Source of the DNA: Gallionellaceae bacterium
GTDB lineage: Bacteria; Pseudomonadota; Gammaproteobacteria; Burkholderiales; Gallionellaceae
Direction of reading: 5' to 3'
Assembly (NCBI GenBank): GCA_027448945.1
Contig: DAIDMQ010000009.1
Location: 1 to 64,000 of the forward strand
DNA length: 64,000 nucleotides
The position numbers were made by a program, and so were the translations under genes. The stretch's first letter is position 1. Each line of letters starts with the position of its first letter. Positions 36,811 to 46,288 of the stretch are shown one piece after another. The notes under the pieces were generated by a model that saw nothing but the letters and a program-made list of their open reading frames with translations, ran no database searches and had not been told where the DNA came from.

Positions 36811-38730
36811 CTAGCGCCCTTCGGTACGATTGCGACCGCCACGTTTGGCCTCGTACATATTTACATCGGCTCTTTTGAGTAGATCATCTAGCGTGTCAGT
36901 GCCGGCCAATTTTTCGGCGATGCCTATGCTTACGGTCATTTTTAACTCGATATTGTCAGGAATGAGTAGGCGTTGTGCAGCGATTTCGAGACGTATGCGC
37001 TCTGCGAGTAGAAACGCCTGATCTAGGGGCGTGTTGGAGCAGAGGACTAAAAATTCTTCGCCTCCATAACGGCACACTAGATCTGTCGTTCGTGATGTCC
37101 GCTTCAGGGATTGGGAGACACGTTGCAGGGCCTCATCGCCGACTTGATGCCCATGATTGTCATTGATGGATTTGAAATGATCGATATCCAGCATCAAGCA
37201 GCTGAGTGGTAAATGACTGCGTTCCGAGAATTTCCATTCCTGGGACAAGCGCTCCATAGCCATACGTCTATTAGGGAGTTCTGTCAGTGCATCGGTTTGG
37301 GATTGATGTTGCAACTGTGCATTGGTCTCGGAAAGTTCAATGGAAAAACGCACCATCTGCTCACGCTCATTCGCGAGCTCCTCTTGCAATTTGATCACCC
37401 GCTGGGCGGCGCGCATTCTTGCAAAGAGAATCTTGGGGATAATGGGTTTGACGAGATAGTCATCTGCACCCGCCTCAAATGCATCCACCAACTCCTCTGC
37501 CGATTCATGTGCAGTGACGACTGTAATGTATATGGCCCGATTCTTGAATCGGGCCCTTGTTTCCCTGCATAAAGTGATGCCGTCCATCAGTGGCATCTGC
37601 CAGTCAGTGATGACCAGTTGAGGATGCTCTTTCTCGATTTTCTGCAAGGCTTCGACACCGTTGGTCGCGGTGATAACTTTGTGCCCCACAGAATTGAGCA
37701 TATTGCTCAGCAAGGTCAGCATCAATCTGTCGTCGTCTATCACCAGCACACGTAAGGCGTAGTCTTGGGTTGAGTAAGTCGGCACTGCCAGTTCGAGTTT
37801 TGGAGTCGTATTTTCAAGCTCGTCAAACAATTCGGAAAATGACGGTATGGTGCGCGGCGGGAGACTGAACAGTGCTGTCCACTGTGGCCAATTGCTACTG
37901 CAAATTTCAGCGATCTTGATAATCGTTTGCTCTTCTACTGCGACCTCGGCTGCTTTGAGTTTAAGTGCTTCAACAAGTTTTGGTCGTTGTGAAGGCAAGG
38001 CCAAGCTGATCCGTGCAATCAACGAGGAAACTTGCAGCATCTTGAGTAGTTTCCATTCGCGTGAACCTTCGGTCCAACCCTCGATTCCGATTAATTGAAA
38101 TTGGCGCGCTAGTCGTTGGAATATCTCGGGGAAACTCAATTCTGCCATGATGGCCGCGCTCGCCTCGGCATGATCAAAGCCAAAAATGCTTTGCTCCGCG
38201 GCTAGCAGTTCGGTGATTTCGGTCTTGTTAGTACTGGCTACCATGCTGGCAAATTGTTCCGGGTAAGCTGACGCTATGGCCAATTCGCCAATCTCTGACA
38301 GTAGGCCGACAACAAAAAGCTCATCAGCAGAGGCTACTTTTGCTTCTTGCGCTAGATGCCGCATGGCGATGCCGGTTAGCAGGGAGCATGACCAAAAATA
38401 TTCGTAATCGTATTGTTTGCATGCCCCTTGCTTGTTGTCATGCACGATGGAGATCGACAGCACCAATTGTCTTAAGGTACGCATCCCCAAGATGGCTATG
38501 GCATCAGAGATCGAGACAACGGAATGACGTAAACCAAACAACATGGCATTGGCCGCCTTGAGGATGCGTACGCTGAGAGCCGGGTCGCTCGCTATCAATT
38601 CTATTACTTCAGCACTGGAGTACTCTTCCTTGGCGGTGAGTTTAATTAATTCCAGTGCAATTCCTTTAGGCGTGGGCAATTTTCCGCCAGCGTCGAGGTT
38701 TCTGATTATCGATTGTTGTTTTATATCCAT
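36811..38730 (-). CDS. HDOD - REC - GGDEF multidomain protein (diguanylate cyclase)
   Basis: HDOD N-terminus (LPTPKGIALELIKL..SVRILKAANAMLFGL), REC domain (VLVIDDDRLML...ITDWQMPLMDG), GGEEF with RTTD I-site. Confidence 0.9.
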   Translation of the reverse strand: MDIKQQSIIRNLDAGGKLPTPKGIALELIKLTAKEEYSSAEVIELIASDPALSVRILKAANAMLFGLRHSVVSISDAIAILGMRTLRQLVLSISIVHDNKQGACKQYDYEYFWSCSLLTGIAMRHLAQEAKVASADELFVVGLLSEIGELAIASAYPEQFASMVASTNKTEITELLAAEQSIFGFDHAEASAAIMAELSFPEIFQRLARQFQLIGIEGWTEGSREWKLLKMLQVSSLIARISLALPSQRPKLVEALKLKAAEVAVEEQTIIKIAEICSSNWPQWTALFSLPPRTIPSFSELFDELENTTPKLELAVPTYSTQDYALRVLVIDDDRLMLTLLSNMLNSVGHKVITATNGVEALQKIEKEHPQLVITDWQMPLMDGITLCRETRARFKNRAIYITVVTAHESAEELVDAFEAGADDYLVKPIIPKILFARMRAAQRVIKLQEELANEREQMVRFSIELSETNAQLQHQSQTDALTELPNRRMAMERLSQEWKFSERSHLPLSCLMLDIDHFKSINDNHGHQVGDEALQRVSQSLKRTSRTTDLVCRYGGEEFLVLCSNTPLDQAFLLAERIRLEIAAQRLLIPDNIELKMTVSIGIAEKLAGTDTLDDLLKRADVNMYEAKRGGRNRTEGR

Positions 38731-38833
38731 ACGTCATGATGCTGCGCAAGGTTCGTGGCCGATATCAAGAAAAGCTAGGTGTTTTGGGGCTATTTGCGGG
38801 AATAAAGCCGCAATCTTTAGGCGACAAGAGGGT

Positions 38834-40621
38834 TCAATAGCCCAATAGACGTGCGCCTTGATAGAAGACGAAACTGATCAGCCAGGCTAAGCCTAATGAC
38901 CAGAAGATGGAGAAAGTGGTGAACCATTTGTCTTTGGACTCGCTGCGTAATGTCGCGATAGTCGACAAGCAGGGCGTGTAGATCAGGGTGAACAACATGA
39001 AGCTATACGCTTGTACCCAGTCTATCTGATGTGCCAATGCGCCACCCAGTGCGTCACCCGACATGCCATAGATGACGGCCAGCGATCCGATGACGATCTC
39101 TTTGGCGACAAATCCGAAAATCAGTGCGATGGTGAGTTCAGGCGTGATACCCACAGGCGAAAACAAGGGATGTAGCCATGCACCTATCATGCCCGAGAGG
39201 GTGTCTGCACTGGCAGGTACGGCCGAGAACGGCACATGGGTCAGAAACCAAACCAGGACCACGCCGGCGATGATGAACTGTGTGGCACGGCGCAGGAAGT
39301 GGGTGACTTCCAGCCAGCCGCGCAACACCATCTGGCGCGCGGTGGGGAAGCGGTAGGGGGGCAGTTCCAGCACGAAGGGTTCATTATTCTTGAACTTATT
39401 CTTGAACAACAGTGCGGTCAGAATGGCGGTGGCGAAGCTAAACAGATATAGGCTGAACAACACCAGGGGCGCTGCGTGCGGAGAGAACAGGGCGGCAGTG
39501 ATGAAGACGAATACTTGCAAGCGTGCCGAACAGAGCGAGAAGGGGATGACCAGCATGGTGAGCAAGCGCATGGCACGCGAGCGCATCACTCGCGTACCCA
39601 TCAGAGCGGGTACGTTGCAACCGAAACCCATCAGCAACATCACGAAGCCGCGACCATCCAAGCCCAACTTGGCCATGAGTGCATCCATCAGGAACGCGGC
39701 ACGAGACAGATAGCCGCTGTCTTCTATGATGGCCATAAATAGGAAGAATAATATGATGATGGGGACGAAGGCGGCGACAGTTGCCACGCCGTTGTAGACA
39801 CCATCCAGTAATAAGCCTTGTATGGCAAGTGGCAAACCGCTGAGTGCGGGTTCAAGCGCGCTCTCGCGCAACCAAGTGAATAGTTCGGCGATACCGATCT
39901 GTAAGGGTTGACCGAATAGGAAGATGGCTTGGAACAAGAGATACATGATGCCGAAGAAGATGGGCAATCCCAGTACGGGATGCAGCATCACCTGATCCAA
40001 TTTTTCGGTCAGGTTTTCGGGCAAGCGTGCGGGAATCTGTACGGCATGTTTCATCACACGCGCCATTTCTGCGGCGATGTGCTCGTCCTGTTCCAATTGG
40101 TCGCGCAATTGCTCGGCCATGCCGGGCGTGGGATAACGCAGGGCTTTGGTGATGGCTTGTAGTGCTTCGCCATAACCGTTGCCATATTTGCCACTGAGCA
40201 AAAATATCGGCATGCCCAGCATCTCGGTCATTTTGCCGATGTCTATGGTGATGCCGTATTTCTTGGCTTCATCTGACATATTCAGCAGCACCACGAGATT
40301 CATATTGAGTTGCTTGAGTTGTAGCAACAGACTCATTTGGCGTTCAATCTGGGTCGCGTTGAGGATCACCAGCGCGAGGTCGGGGACGTTGTCATGCAGG
40401 AAATGACGCACCACTTGCTCGTCGTCTGAAAATCCGTGCAGATCATAGATGCCGGGTAGATCGATGATCTCCACCATGTCGCTGCCTAGCAATATCTTGC
40501 CGCTGAGCAACTCGACGGTGATACCCGGCCAATTGCCGACACGCGCCGAACCACCCGTCATGCGGTTGAAGAAGGTGGACTTGCCGGTGTTGGGCATGCC
40601 CAAAAGAGCGATGCGCTTCAT
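38834..40621 (-). CDS. feoB: Ferrous iron transport protein B
   Basis: G1 GMPNTGKST, G3 DLPGIYDL, Gate domains FGCNVPALMGTR. Confidence 0.95.
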   Translation of the reverse strand: MKRIALLGMPNTGKSTFFNRMTGGSARVGNWPGITVELLSGKILLGSDMVEIIDLPGIYDLHGFSDDEQVVRHFLHDNVPDLALVILNATQIERQMSLLLQLKQLNMNLVVLLNMSDEAKKYGITIDIGKMTEMLGMPIFLLSGKYGNGYGEALQAITKALRYPTPGMAEQLRDQLEQDEHIAAEMARVMKHAVQIPARLPENLTEKLDQVMLHPVLGLPIFFGIMYLLFQAIFLFGQPLQIGIAELFTWLRESALEPALSGLPLAIQGLLLDGVYNGVATVAAFVPIIILFFLFMAIIEDSGYLSRAAFLMDALMAKLGLDGRGFVMLLMGFGCNVPALMGTRVMRSRAMRLLTMLVIPFSLCSARLQVFVFITAALFSPHAAPLVLFSLYLFSFATAILTALLFKNKFKNNEPFVLELPPYRFPTARQMVLRGWLEVTHFLRRATQFIIAGVVLVWFLTHVPFSAVPASADTLSGMIGAWLHPLFSPVGITPELTIALIFGFVAKEIVIGSLAVIYGMSGDALGGALAHQIDWVQAYSFMLFTLIYTPCLSTIATLRSESKDKWFTTFSIFWSLGLAWLISFVFYQGARLLGY

Positions 40622-40917
40622 GGTCTGGACACCTTGATTTTGCCGGCTTCGCTGCGGCGCAGCATCACATCTGTTGTGCCGATGCGAACTTGTAAGGGAC
40701 CTGAAAAACTCGCTTTGCGTATAACTTCAATTTGTTTCCCGGTGCGAAAGCCCAGCGCGAGTAAACGCTGATGCAAGGCTTCTTCGGCGTGTATCGAGAC
40801 GATGGTGGCGATGTCACCGGGATGCAAAGTGGCTAGGGTGTTGGCGGGCATGACAGCGGTTGAATTCAACAGTGTCACCATTATTCCACAGCCACGCCGT
40901 TCTTGTCGCGCCGTCAT
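40618..40917 (-). CDS. feoA: Ferrous iron transport protein A
   Basis: SH3-like FeoA: TLATLHPGDIATIVSIHAEEALHQRLLALGFRTGKQIEVIRKASFSGPLQVRIG; overlaps feoB. Confidence 0.92.
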   Translation of the reverse strand: MTARQERRGCGIMVTLLNSTAVMPANTLATLHPGDIATIVSIHAEEALHQRLLALGFRTGKQIEVIRKASFSGPLQVRIGTTDVMLRRSEAGKIKVSRP

Positions 40918-41198
40918 TTCCCACCTGTCTTAAATCAGCCGATTCTGCACTGTCATCTCGCGCACGCGTGCGAATTTCAGCAACTGGGTCATGCCTGCCG
41001 CCTTGTCGTCATACCTAAGAGCACGCAGGATGCACATCTAGCCTATTCAGGCATCGCATAAACGTTGATGTGTGCCTTGTAGGTACAGGCGGTTAAAACG
41101 CTATATTCAAGAGTATCTCGTGTCAGCACGAGGGGAAATCAATAGGATTGGGAGGCAAAAGGGATATTTCTATTTAGCGTTGGCAGTAGTAAGTCGTG

Positions 41199-42728
41199 TC
41201 AAATAGAGCGACACCTCGCCACTATTTCTTCATTCTCGATTTTGTAGCCATGCGCCCGTTGTATTGAAGAGCCTACACCCTTGATGAGCATGTCGCCCTT
41301 GCCCAACAATAACTCTGCTCCTGACTCATCAAGAATAATGTTTGACTCGGTAGATTTCTGTACCTTAAGCGCAATGCGTGCAGGGCAATTGCTACGCAGT
41401 AGTCCGCTGAAAGTTTTGGCATCCGGTCGTTGCGTGGCTAGAATCAGATGTATGCCTGCAGATCGTGCCTCTTGTGCTAATTGCACCAATTTTTCCTCGG
41501 CACTTTTGCCAGATTTACCTTGCATAACCAGATCAGCTAATTCATCCACTGCAACTACGATCCAGCCCCCATCAAAGCCGCGATCGCGTGCCTCTACTAA
41601 ATTTTTTACGCCCAACAATGCAAATTGCGAATAACGATTTTCCATTTCGTCAACTAACTCACTGAGTAAGTTAATGGCTGTCGAAGTCGATGTGGCTATG
41701 TCTGAGTACAGCAACCCACATTTTCGCCAAAGTGCAAACTCAACTTGCTTGGGATCAATCAAGGCCAGCTTGATTGGTCGAGTACGTGAGGCAAGTACAA
41801 GGCTTAGCAACAGTGAATTGACGCATACGCTTTTGCCGCTGCCCGTTGTGCCGCCGACCAGTAGATGTGGCGCATCAGCCAAGTCAAATACAACTGGCGT
41901 ACCGATTACATCTACGCCGGGACTAACTGGCAATAACATATTGGAAGCGCAGAAATTGCTAGCAGCTTTGTCGAAGCAATCAACGACAACGGTCTGCCAA
42001 TCAGTTGGTTTGCGAGGTATTTCGAGAAAGCAGGTTTGTGGCTCGTTTGCCTGATAAAGTTTGATGCTGCCCACTCCTAAAGAAAATTCCAACTCATCTA
42101 GGCGGCCATCAAGCAAAGACAAATCGCCTGAATCTGACAAAAATAGGCAATAACGTATGAGGCGCGGGCCGATCGCGGAGTTACGAACTTCTGCCGCAAC
42201 ACCTAAATCCTTTAATTTTTTTAGCAGATTGGTGCAATCCATTTCTGTGGCAGAAATAAGCGGCGCGGACACACCAGTATCACCGTTGTCTGTCGAAGAT
42301 AACGTTTCTGGCAACGCCGCACGCCGTGCGAGTAAATCGATAAATTTGGCTTCGTCCTCGCCTGCACTTTGCCAGTCTGCTTCCAGTAAATACACGCCAC
42401 GATGCCAATGATTTCGTACCAGTTGCTGCAAAGCTTCCAAAGAGAATTGCGGCTGCCCATACAAGCGTAATTGTTCACCGAGGAGTGCTATCCACAAATA
42501 ATTGCCGTCATCTTCGCTACCAAACAATGTCGCACCTTTTATTGATAACCCCTTGCCATCGGGTGCTGATGGTGGAGCTTCTTCAAGCATGAGTGAGCGC
42601 CCGAGTGCCAATCTGGCCACTTCGTAGTTTGCTTCACATCCCAGCCATTTTTTCAGATTTTTACTGACGGAATCTGCGTCTTTACTTGTCGAGTAGGATG
42701 ACGTGACAATGTCGCTGATTGTATTCAT
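41199..42728 (-). CDS. FtsK/SpoIIIE-type ATPase with N-terminal DndE-like domain
   Basis: C-terminal motor: HLLVGGTTGSGKSVCVNSLL, VVAVDELADLVM, LILATQRPDAKTFSGLLRSNCPARIALKV, LLGKGDMLIK. N-terminal ~120 aa (VARLALGRSLM...RNHWHRGVYLLEAD) shows the DndE-like pattern. Confidence 0.8.
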   Translation of the reverse strand: MNTISDIVTSSYSTSKDADSVSKNLKKWLGCEANYEVARLALGRSLMLEEAPPSAPDGKGLSIKGATLFGSEDDGNYLWIALLGEQLRLYGQPQFSLEALQQLVRNHWHRGVYLLEADWQSAGEDEAKFIDLLARRAALPETLSSTDNGDTGVSAPLISATEMDCTNLLKKLKDLGVAAEVRNSAIGPRLIRYCLFLSDSGDLSLLDGRLDELEFSLGVGSIKLYQANEPQTCFLEIPRKPTDWQTVVVDCFDKAASNFCASNMLLPVSPGVDVIGTPVVFDLADAPHLLVGGTTGSGKSVCVNSLLLSLVLASRTRPIKLALIDPKQVEFALWRKCGLLYSDIATSTSTAINLLSELVDEMENRYSQFALLGVKNLVEARDRGFDGGWIVVAVDELADLVMQGKSGKSAEEKLVQLAQEARSAGIHLILATQRPDAKTFSGLLRSNCPARIALKVQKSTESNIILDESGAELLLGKGDMLIKGVGSSIQRAHGYKIENEEIVARCRSI

Positions 42729-44785
42729 GCTCGTTCCTCGAAATATGAATTTTCCTGTGCGCTACTTGAGCCAACACCTTCACGCACTTGGCGATGGTCA
42801 AGTAAATATGTTTTGTTTACTGAACCGGCTAATTTGCGGTAATCGTCGGCACTGATTTCTTTGTCTTGAGCCAGCAGAATGACCTGTCGCTCAGGATCAG
42901 ATGCCCAGTATCTCAATAAATTTTTGCAGTGTATTTCAGAGAGCCTTGCCAATGGTGTGTCAATAATCATTGGTACGCGATAGCCTGTTACTTCTGCTAA
43001 TGCCCCAACCAGTGCAAGGACAAAGAGTTGAGACTCACCCGAAGATTTTGGCAAATTAATTACCGCTCCTTCATGGCTAAACAAGGTAGCGCTACCTTCA
43101 CGCGAGATTTCAATGCGTGCCACTTGGTCTTTGTGGTGTAACTCACGGTAAATACGAGTAACAGTCTCTGATAGCTCTTTGAGCTTCAAATCAAATAGAC
43201 GCGGTAATAGCTTGTCTATCATGTTCACCACTTTCTCTGCTTCCTGCGCTGCTTGCCGCTCTGGGTGTCCTTCTACTAGCTTTTTGCGTTCTCGCTCGTA
43301 GGTTGCTGCCTGGTTACTGATTTCACCTTGTAGCGCGCGGTGTTCATTTTCTTTTGCGCCCAGCTCTCGACCCAGCAAATCTACCTTTTCTTGTGCGATT
43401 GGTAACTCTTTTCTAAGCTGCGCTATCTGTTGCGCCTTACCTTCACCACTTACCCCCTCCAAACGAATCAGCTCTTGCTGCAAACGCCATTGTTCGTCTT
43501 CGGCTTGTTTATGTGCTTCCAATGCTTGACGTAAATCACCTGCTGAGATTTGGTTTTTTGAGCGCATGTCAGTTAGTTTGCGGCGCTCATTTGCTTGCAT
43601 GTAGTTGTGCCAAATATCGTTAGCGCATTCCGTGGGGCGCGGATAGTGCAAACTTTCCCAAGCCTCTAAAAGTGTGGTTTCTAATGATTCTCGTGCACCG
43701 GGTAAATGACACACGCCATTGATCCATTGCGAATTGAAAAAAGTATGGTGAAATTTCTCCCAGTTTGGCTGCATACGCGCTTTGCTTTGCTCCCACTCCA
43801 TCAGTGATTGCTCGCCACTCATAGCACTTTCTAATGCCCTGTATAGCTGTGGGCGAATTAATTGTAGAGGCAATTGCACCGCATAGAGTTCGCGTAATTT
43901 TTTCCAGCACAGATCAACCTTTTGTGCCGCTCTCCCCCTATTTTCGGCGACCTCTGCTACCGTGCGAGCATCACTTCCTTGCGCCAATCCGGTAAGTTGA
44001 TTACTGAGCCTGTCACGCTCCTCTTTGGTGTCGCTGATCTGCTGGCGTAATGTAGCAATTGTTCCAGACAGGGTGGCTTCACTTTCCTTTTCAATTTCCA
44101 GTTTGTGTTTCAACTCTGCGATGCGTTGCTCGTCTATGCCGCCAGCCTTATTTATTTTTTTGAGGCTATATTCAGCAAGCTGTTCGCGTAAACCTTTTAC
44201 CAGACCTACGCCGAGTAAGTTTTCAAGCCCAGACTGTATCCATCCGGTTCGATCCTCTTCAGCCAATCCCGCAATTTTTTCGCCGTCAAAAAAGAAAAAT
44301 GATGCTAGCCAAGGCGGCGTAGCATAACTTTCTAGTAACTCAGGGAGCCTTTCTTCTTTTTGCGGCATCCAGTCGCCAGATTTTGCGCGTGTTTCGACTA
44401 CTACTTTTTGGTCGTTGTATTTTCCCTTGCCGTTGAAAAACCATCGGCGTGTTACACGTAACGCACCATCGTCCTCGCGTGAGAATTCAACGCAAACCTC
44501 CATGCGTTCCTGCTCATCCGCTGGAGCAAGGCGATTAAATGCTGTTTCGAGAAAATGCCCATAGCTTTTTGCTTTTAGCCCAGCACTATCTAGCGCCTTT
44601 TGCTTGATTGCTTCTTCTCCATAAAGGCCAACATAAATGGCCTCAAGCAGAGTGGTTTTACCATAGCCATTAACGCCGCCAATAAGCACCATATTTTTCC
44701 CCGCTTGCGGCTGCGGGAACTCAAATACTTGTTGGCGGTAACTCTTGAAATTTTTTAATTCGATACGTGATAGCCACATAATCAA
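42725..44785 (-). CDS. dndD: DNA sulfur modification protein DndD (SMC-like ATPase)
   Basis: NFKSYR.., GGVNGYGKTTLLEAIYVGLYG Walker A, FFFFDGEKIAGLAEED, central coiled coil, LPKSSGESQLFVLALVGAL signature. TTG 44785 or ATG 44779 start. Confidence 0.9.
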   Translation of the reverse strand: MIMWLSRIELKNFKSYRQQVFEFPQPQAGKNMVLIGGVNGYGKTTLLEAIYVGLYGEEAIKQKALDSAGLKAKSYGHFLETAFNRLAPADEQERMEVCVEFSREDDGALRVTRRWFFNGKGKYNDQKVVVETRAKSGDWMPQKEERLPELLESYATPPWLASFFFFDGEKIAGLAEEDRTGWIQSGLENLLGVGLVKGLREQLAEYSLKKINKAGGIDEQRIAELKHKLEIEKESEATLSGTIATLRQQISDTKEERDRLSNQLTGLAQGSDARTVAEVAENRGRAAQKVDLCWKKLRELYAVQLPLQLIRPQLYRALESAMSGEQSLMEWEQSKARMQPNWEKFHHTFFNSQWINGVCHLPGARESLETTLLEAWESLHYPRPTECANDIWHNYMQANERRKLTDMRSKNQISAGDLRQALEAHKQAEDEQWRLQQELIRLEGVSGEGKAQQIAQLRKELPIAQEKVDLLGRELGAKENEHRALQGEISNQAATYERERKKLVEGHPERQAAQEAEKVVNMIDKLLPRLFDLKLKELSETVTRIYRELHHKDQVARIEISREGSATLFSHEGAVINLPKSSGESQLFVLALVGALAEVTGYRVPMIIDTPLARLSEIHCKNLLRYWASDPERQVILLAQDKEISADDYRKLAGSVNKTYLLDHRQVREGVGSSSAQENSYFEERA

Positions 44786-45006
44786 TTTATCCCACCAATG
44801 GATTGAAAGATTTCATCAAACTCGACTGTCGTATGAATTTTTTGTTTATGAGCGTTTCCGCGATAGGCAGATAACAAGCGGGCAAAAACTTCTTCATCTA
44901 CGCCTTGGGTTGATAACGATTCCAGTAGCACGTTGTGCGAGCCAGAATCACGCCAAAGAGGTAGATCATCCACGTCATGGCGTATTGAGATTTCATTAGT
45001 AGTCAT
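44782..45006 (-). CDS. Small protein of the phosphorothioation-type operon (74 aa)
   Basis: Overlaps dndC (ATGA) and dndD; acidic, MTTNEISIRHDVDDLPLWRDSGSHNVLLESLSTQGVDEEVFARLLSAYRGNAHKQKIHTTVEFDEIFQSIGGIN. Confidence 0.75.
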   Translation of the reverse strand: MTTNEISIRHDVDDLPLWRDSGSHNVLLESLSTQGVDEEVFARLLSAYRGNAHKQKIHTTVEFDEIFQSIGGIN

Positions 45007-46166
45007 TCATTTTCTCCCTGAGTTTGTATGGCAATTAAATCCGTTGCCCAAATACGTTTGATTGTTTCGATTTCTTGGTCGGAAATTAAGGTATCGCCAT
45101 ATTCGTTTTGGGTTTGAAGCAAACGATCCAAAATCATTCGGCGTGCATCCAACGTGAAAGGACCTGGGATTATTTTTCCGTTGTCCATGATGCTAATTTT
45201 TCCGTTGCGTCGCCTGCCTTGACGATGAGATAAGTCATTGCGTATTCCGCGCAGCCAATCGCGGAAGGTAATCAGTGGCGCATATTGATGGTTTCCGCTG
45301 TCCACAAAACCTTGCAAGCTTTTGTCTTTTTCTACTACGGTGCAAGTCCAACAACCAAAGCGACTGGAGTTTGTTCCGCAACCAGGCGCATCTTCGTGGG
45401 ACATGACAACAGGACATTCGCCACCCGAAGCATCTCGATAAAGTTTTATTAAGCGATTATGTGATCCACCCCAAGGAGGGGCTTTGCTAGCTAAAATTTC
45501 CCAGACATCATCAGTTGCAAGTTCGACTATCGGTCGATAGACATATGCCCCTTTTAATTCTTTGTGTGGATGCAGGCGAGTGCCGACATCATTTTGAAAG
45601 CTTTCCACACTACGCCGCCGCGATGAGGACTCATCTTTTCGCACACCTAACACGATGATGGCGGATCCGCAGGCTGCAACTTGATCGAGAATGTAGCGAC
45701 TAGTGGGTTGAATTTTTAGGCGGTCAGTACACCAGCGCATGGTTGAATTTGGGCTGGGATAACCTTTGCCGATCAGCAATACCCAGAATGTGTTTTCCTT
45801 ATTGGGATTGGTCGTGGCGACAGTGACAGGAAGCTTTAGCGTCTCAGCCGCGTTTCTAAGTTCTTCCAGCGATTGGTGCAAATGCGAAACTACCAAAGGA
45901 CTCTCCACCAGCGTGTCATTGGCAATGATGTGAACGGGTCTTGTCAAACGACTGGGTGAAATATCAAGTAATGCAGCAAAAACTGCGTGCGCGACTAAGG
46001 TGCTGTCCTTTCCGCCGGAAAATCCAACGATCCAAGGAAATGACTGCGTGTCCGATAGATATTCGTCGCGCACATCCGCAACGACTTGATTGAAAATTTC
46101 TTCACTAGTAGCGGGAGGTGTGGAATCAACGGTGTCTCTCAAGGAATTTAACTGATTTTTGGACAT
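45003..46166 (-). CDS. dndC: DNA phosphorothioation sulfurtransferase DndC (PAPS reductase-like)
   Basis: P-loop WIVGFSGGKDSTLVAHA, TMRWCTDRLKIQP, GVRKDESSSRRRS, Cys cluster CGTNSSRFGCWTCTVVEKDKS. Confidence 0.93.
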   Translation of the reverse strand: MSKNQLNSLRDTVDSTPPATSEEIFNQVVADVRDEYLSDTQSFPWIVGFSGGKDSTLVAHAVFAALLDISPSRLTRPVHIIANDTLVESPLVVSHLHQSLEELRNAAETLKLPVTVATTNPNKENTFWVLLIGKGYPSPNSTMRWCTDRLKIQPTSRYILDQVAACGSAIIVLGVRKDESSSRRRSVESFQNDVGTRLHPHKELKGAYVYRPIVELATDDVWEILASKAPPWGGSHNRLIKLYRDASGGECPVVMSHEDAPGCGTNSSRFGCWTCTVVEKDKSLQGFVDSGNHQYAPLITFRDWLRGIRNDLSHRQGRRRNGKISIMDNGKIIPGPFTLDARRMILDRLLQTQNEYGDTLISDQEIETIKRIWATDLIAIQTQGENE

Positions 46167-46213
46167 CGTGATTTCATGGTATGAGTCGAAAAAATATCTG
46201 CAACTTTACCATT

Positions 46214-46266
46214 AGTTACGTTAATTGCGTAACTTGTTATTAAGCCGCACTTTACCTTTGCAAAGG
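46214..46266. promoter_or_regulatory. Palindromic operator candidates between dndC and the divergent HTH gene
   Basis: agttacg-ttaattg-cgtaact dyad (46214-46234) and perfect palindrome cctttgcaaagg (46255-46266). Confidence 0.6.
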
Positions 46267-46288
46267 CATACGTCAGTAATTTCGCGGC

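Noticed and set aside
40918-41198. Fur box upstream of feoAB
   Set aside because: No GATAATGATAATCATTATC-like match; only an isolated cgcacgcgtgcg palindrome (40961-40972).
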